A program made the translations under genes and the position numbers. The notes beneath the pieces are model-generated. The model searched no databases. It saw only the letters and a program-made list of their open reading frames with translations, and was not told the origin of the DNA. From JAAZBG01 sp964390065 (GTDB lineage: Bacteria > Fibrobacterota > Chitinivibrionia > Chitinivibrionales > Chitinispirillaceae), in NCBI GenBank assembly GCA_964390065.1, contig CAYMGX010000085.1:1-17200 (forward strand): DNA of 17,200 nt, in the 5' to 3' direction. Of the stretch, positions 14,266-17,200 are shown piece after piece (the stretch's first letter is position 1; each line of letters opens with the position of its first letter).

Positions 14266-15369
14266 ATGAGATCAATCCCCTTTTCTAACCTCAGAGTTCA
14301 GCAGGAACATCTTGGTACTTCTATTCAAAGTGCTGTCAGCGATGTCATTAACAGCGGATGGTATCTTCTTGGTAACAAACTTGCAGAATTTGAGAAACAG
14401 TTTGCTCTCTACAATGGAAACAGCTACTGTGCTGGCGTAGCATCAGGTACGGATGCAATCACACTTTCATTGTTAGCACTTGGAATATTGCCAGGGGATG
14501 AGGTAATTACTACGGATATTACTGCCTACCCGACAATTACCGGGATTGTTAATGCTCAGGCAACACCGGTCCCTGTGGATATTGATAGCACAACAGGTCT
14601 GATTGATCCATCAAAAATCGAACAATCAATTACACAAAAAACGAAAGCCCTGGTTGTTGTACACTTATATGGACAATGCTGCGATATGTTTGCTCTCACG
14701 GCATTATGTAAAAAACATGCTCTTTTTCTCATTGAAGATTGTGCACAGGCTGCAGGGGCGCTTTATCATGGTAAAAAAGCAGGTACCTTTGGTAACTGTA
14801 GTGCTTTCTCGTTTTATCCAACTAAAAACCTTGGCGCACTTGGTGATGCAGGTGCGGTTGTTACTGACGCTGCTGATTTGTACACAAAAATTACCGAACT
14901 GCGCAATTATGGTCAAAAAAACCGATACATCCATGATTCACATGGAATTAACAGTCGCCTCGATGAAATTCAGGCAGCGATTCTTTCTGTCAAACTGCCA
15001 TATCTTGACACCTGGAACAAACGCCGAAACGAGATTGCTTTACAATACAGGAACAGACTAACATCCGTTCAATACCTTAAACAGGAACCATACAATTACC
15101 ACAACTATCACCTTTTTATTATCCGCCATAAACAGCGTGATCTGCTTTCAAAATACCTTGCAGACAATGGTATCCAGACATTAATACATTATCCGGTTCC
15201 GGTCCATCGCCAGAAAGCATTTCCATATACGGTAGATGAACGATTTACAAATGCGGTTAACTTTGCAGAAACGATTCTGAGCCTGCCGCTCTACCCTGAA
15301 CTCAGCGACAACGATGTAGATTACATTATTTCCATTGTAAATTCTTTTGAAAGCAGGGTAACATGTTAA
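14266..15369 (+). CDS. fdtB: DegT/DnrJ/EryC1-family sugar-nucleotide aminotransferase, FdtB/QdtB-like
   Basis: This PLP-dependent enzyme aminates a keto-sugar nucleotide, most likely the 3-keto product of the upstream ketoisomerase, to give dTDP-3-amino-3,6-dideoxyhexose. The 367-aa length is normal. The start MRSIPFSNLRVQQE is followed by the phosphate-binding GVASGTDAITLSL. EDCAQAAGA (D158 contacting the PLP pyridine nitrogen) and SFYPTKNLGALGDAGAV, with Schiff-base K187, come next. RNYGQ and NSRLDEIQAAIL are the substrate-side blocks, and HYPVPVHRQKAF is near the C-terminus. AAGGA lies shortly before the ATG. The gene overlaps the glycosyltransferase gene by 7 nt, implying translational coupling. 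No acetyl- or formyltransferase for the amino group is present. Confidence 0.88.
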   Translation: MRSIPFSNLRVQQEHLGTSIQSAVSDVINSGWYLLGNKLAEFEKQFALYNGNSYCAGVASGTDAITLSLLALGILPGDEVITTDITAYPTITGIVNAQATPVPVDIDSTTGLIDPSKIEQSITQKTKALVVVHLYGQCCDMFALTALCKKHALFLIEDCAQAAGALYHGKKAGTFGNCSAFSFYPTKNLGALGDAGAVVTDAADLYTKITELRNYGQKNRYIHDSHGINSRLDEIQAAILSVKLPYLDTWNKRRNEIALQYRNRLTSVQYLKQEPYNYHNYHLFIIRHKQRDLLSKYLADNGIQTLIHYPVPVHRQKAFPYTVDERFTNAVNFAETILSLPLYPELSDNDVDYIISIVNSFESRVTC

Positions 15370-16325
15370 CACTTTCAATTGTAATACCAGTCTACAGGGG
15401 TGAAAAAAGTATCGGTGCATTAACAGATACACTGATAATGTCATTGTCCGGCAAATACAAACTCGAGATAGTGCTTGTTTGTGACTTTTCTCCTGATAAT
15501 TCTGAAGCTGTCGGAATTGAACTCTTTAAAAAGTATCCCGATGTTGTAAAGTTTTACAGCCTGGCAAAAAATGTTGGCGAACATAATGCTGTGATGGCCG
15601 GATTGAACCAGTCAACCGGGGATTGGGTAGTCATTATGGATGATGACTTTCAGAACCCTGTTAGTGAGGTAGTAAAACTGGTGGACTTTGCAAAAGACAG
15701 CAGCTATGATGTTGTCTACTCCTATTACGATGAGAAGCATCATTCAATATTCAGAAATGCCGGTAGCTGGATTAATGATAAATTTGCAAATGTCATGTTG
15801 AAAAAACCCAGAGACTTGTACTTGTCAAGTTTTAAAATCATGAACAGATTTCTTGTCAATGAGGTAATCAGATACACATCACCGTATCCCTATATTGATG
15901 GAATAATTCTCAACACAACCGGATCAATCGGTAAAATAAAATTGGAGCATCATGCGCGACAAACCGGAAAATCAGGATACACCTTAAAAAAACTGATATC
16001 CCTGTGGTTAAATATGTTTACCAACTTTTCTGTATTACCACTAAGAATCTCGGCGCTGCTCGGTTTTATCTTTGCCTTTATTGGATTTATAATTGGAATT
16101 GAGGTTATTTTCGAAAAACTCTTCAGTTCGTCACTTCCACCCGGCTATGCACTGGTTTTCATAATATTTTCAGTATTTACAGGAATACAGCTTATTGCAA
16201 TCGGTATGGTAGGGGAGTATCTTGGTCGAATGTTTTTGAGCCAGAATAAAAAGCCACAATTTACAATCAGAAGGGCATTTGCTAAAGATGAGCCACAGAA
16301 TACAGACAAATCCCAGTCAGCATAA
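15363..16325 (+). CDS. Family 2 glycosyltransferase with two C-terminal membrane helices (GtrB/ArnC/DPM1-like)
   Basis: These enzymes transfer a sugar from a nucleotide donor to polyprenyl phosphate on the cytoplasmic face of the inner membrane. The GT-A domain begins LSIVIPVYRGEKSIGAL, with DFSPDNS and the metal/donor motif IMDDDFQNP (DDD at 93-95). The conserved GKSGYTLKKLISL is followed by two transmembrane helices at about 226-250 and 260-284, ending with IGMVGEYLGRM, the classic tail of this family (320 aa). It starts inside the aminotransferase gene (ATG at 15363, 7-nt overlap). The donor could be the amino-deoxyhexose made by the two upstream enzymes or a common sugar such as UDP-glucose; sequence alone does not decide. 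Confidence 0.9.
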   Translation: MLTLSIVIPVYRGEKSIGALTDTLIMSLSGKYKLEIVLVCDFSPDNSEAVGIELFKKYPDVVKFYSLAKNVGEHNAVMAGLNQSTGDWVVIMDDDFQNPVSEVVKLVDFAKDSSYDVVYSYYDEKHHSIFRNAGSWINDKFANVMLKKPRDLYLSSFKIMNRFLVNEVIRYTSPYPYIDGIILNTTGSIGKIKLEHHARQTGKSGYTLKKLISLWLNMFTNFSVLPLRISALLGFIFAFIGFIIGIEVIFEKLFSSSLPPGYALVFIIFSVFTGIQLIAIGMVGEYLGRMFLSQNKKPQFTIRRAFAKDEPQNTDKSQSA

Positions 16326-16375
16326 GAAAGCATTTTTATCACTGACAGACCAGTAAAAGGCTCAGCTGTGAACAA

Positions 16376-17080
16376 TTACCGGTAAAACCGATACCGGTAA
16401 AATTGTGTATCATACATCCGTTTTGCCGGGTCATTAAGAAGTTCTTTCAGTTCAATCTGATCTATTCCAATCCTTCTTTCTGTGCAAACATCAATTGTCG
16501 TAATCTGCAAACTCCCGCTTTCATCAAGTGAGCATTGCATCTTCCTTCCCATACATCTGGCATCATCCTGGCTGTATTCGTACTTCGCATATAACCACTT
16601 GGGTGTTTCTCCGGATGAACCTAAAAACAACGCAACAGCCGCCTCCCATTTGTCAAACCAGTCACCGCCGCTTGCCTTAACAAGTACAAACATTCCATTA
16701 CTGCCGGATCGTGATACCTCAACGTTGTCAATAACACCATTATAGAAATAGATGCTCTCATTAAAGAGATCCTGCGGTTCCCATACCATAAGTTTATTTA
16801 ATTGCAACTCATTTACCGCAGCAAACATCACAGGTGAAATTCCGGACTCAGATCTGTTTTGTGGTATTTCCAATGCTGCGAAACGAGTTCGTTCATTAGG
16901 AATTTTAGTAACAGCTTGTTCCTCCCAGATATCAACATGACTGTCCGTTGTCCGCAAATCTGTGCAGGTTATAGTAATTGGTTGTATGGAGGTCACCTTA
17001 TAAATGATTTGCTCCTGTGACCATGCACCTGCAACAGTCAGAATGAAAAGTATGAATACATATCTTAATTTCGATTTCAT
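16376..17080 (-). CDS. Exported protein of unknown function
   Basis: The 234-aa product has a clear signal peptide (RYVFILFILTVAGAWS, cleavage near residue 20). The mature part is mixed alpha/beta with charged and aromatic residues, several Cys (C39, then CMGRKMQC and a later VC) that could form disulfides, and an unusual terminal YRYRFYR. GGGGGG stands 3 nt before the ATG. It is convergent with the glycosyltransferase gene. Beyond secretion I see no motif and no family I recognise. The last codons (TACCGG repeated) create an ACCGGT-containing inverted repeat over the stop codon. Confidence 0.6.
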   Translation of the reverse strand: MKSKLRYVFILFILTVAGAWSQEQIIYKVTSIQPITITCTDLRTTDSHVDIWEEQAVTKIPNERTRFAALEIPQNRSESGISPVMFAAVNELQLNKLMVWEPQDLFNESIYFYNGVIDNVEVSRSGSNGMFVLVKASGGDWFDKWEAAVALFLGSSGETPKWLYAKYEYSQDDARCMGRKMQCSLDESGSLQITTIDVCTERRIGIDQIELKELLNDPAKRMYDTQFYRYRFYR

Positions 17081-17118
17081 AATCCCCCCCGGCTCATAAC
17101 AACAGAAAGCGATCTTTG

Positions 17119-17151
17119 TAGAATCCCTATATATAATGATACAACCGAAAA
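17119..17151 (-). promoter_or_regulatory. Candidate promoter of the exported-protein gene
   Basis: On the minus strand a TATATATA -10-like element lies about 60 nt upstream of the ATG. A CTGCAT hexamer upstream is a poor -35. The call is mainly composition and position. Confidence 0.25.
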
Positions 17152-17200
17152 TGCAGTTTTTACATTTCTATTTTGTAAAATCCAGTCAGATTTTTATTTA

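Noticed and set aside
16374..16405. ACCGGT-containing inverted repeat at the convergent 3' ends
   Set aside because: Most of it is explained by repeated TACCGG codons encoding YR/FYR at the protein's C-terminus, and no U-run follows; a terminator role is not supported.

Overview
The window is AT-rich bacterial chromosome with no RNA genes, insertion sequences or CRISPR array that I can see. Taxonomy is an inference. The secreted protein at 11657-12508 ends in a Bacteroidetes/Fibrobacteres-like C-terminal domain, and the envelope proteins look Gram-negative. I lean towards Fibrobacterota (Chitinispirillia-like), with low certainty.

Layout. (1) 1-1741: the first 29 codons of a gene running off the left edge, divergent from an RtcB-type RNA ligase. 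(2) 1861-4165 (minus strand): an exported rhodanese, then aspartate-semialdehyde dehydrogenase (asd). Upstream of asd lies what reads as a complete thr-type attenuator: a Thr/Ile-rich leader peptide, mutually exclusive pairings, and a strong intrinsic terminator. (3) 4329-11288 (minus strand): a heavy-metal efflux operon. In transcription order it holds a 12-codon Cys-ending micro-ORF, a His/Cys-rich exported protein, a TolC/CzcC-like outer-membrane factor, a His-rich membrane-fusion lipoprotein, a CzcA/CusA-family RND pump, a PII-like signalling protein without the classical effector residues, and a 49-aa His-rich lipoprotein. A decayed RidA-like tail follows. (4) 11657-13114: a secreted metzincin-like protein with an incomplete zinc motif, convergent with an exported protein of unknown function. 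(5) 13561-16325: a three-gene sugar cassette (FdtA-like ketoisomerase, FdtB-like aminotransferase, GtrB/DPM1-like glycosyltransferase). (6) 16376-17080: an exported protein of unknown function on the minus strand.

How the genes work together. The efflux operon encodes a full tripartite pump (inner membrane, periplasm, outer membrane). Around it are periplasm-facing His-rich proteins that probably buffer or deliver metal, and a PII-NG-type protein that may tune the pump. The attenuator would let Thr/Ile supply control asd, whose product feeds Lys, Met, Thr and Ile synthesis. The sugar cassette would make a dTDP-3-amino-3,6-dideoxyhexose and move a sugar onto a lipid carrier; the enzymes for the dTDP-4-keto precursor are not in the window.

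The least expected items are the asd attenuator, the small ORFs in and around the efflux operon (including a shared GHNH ending), and the metzincin-like protein lacking the usual third ligand.
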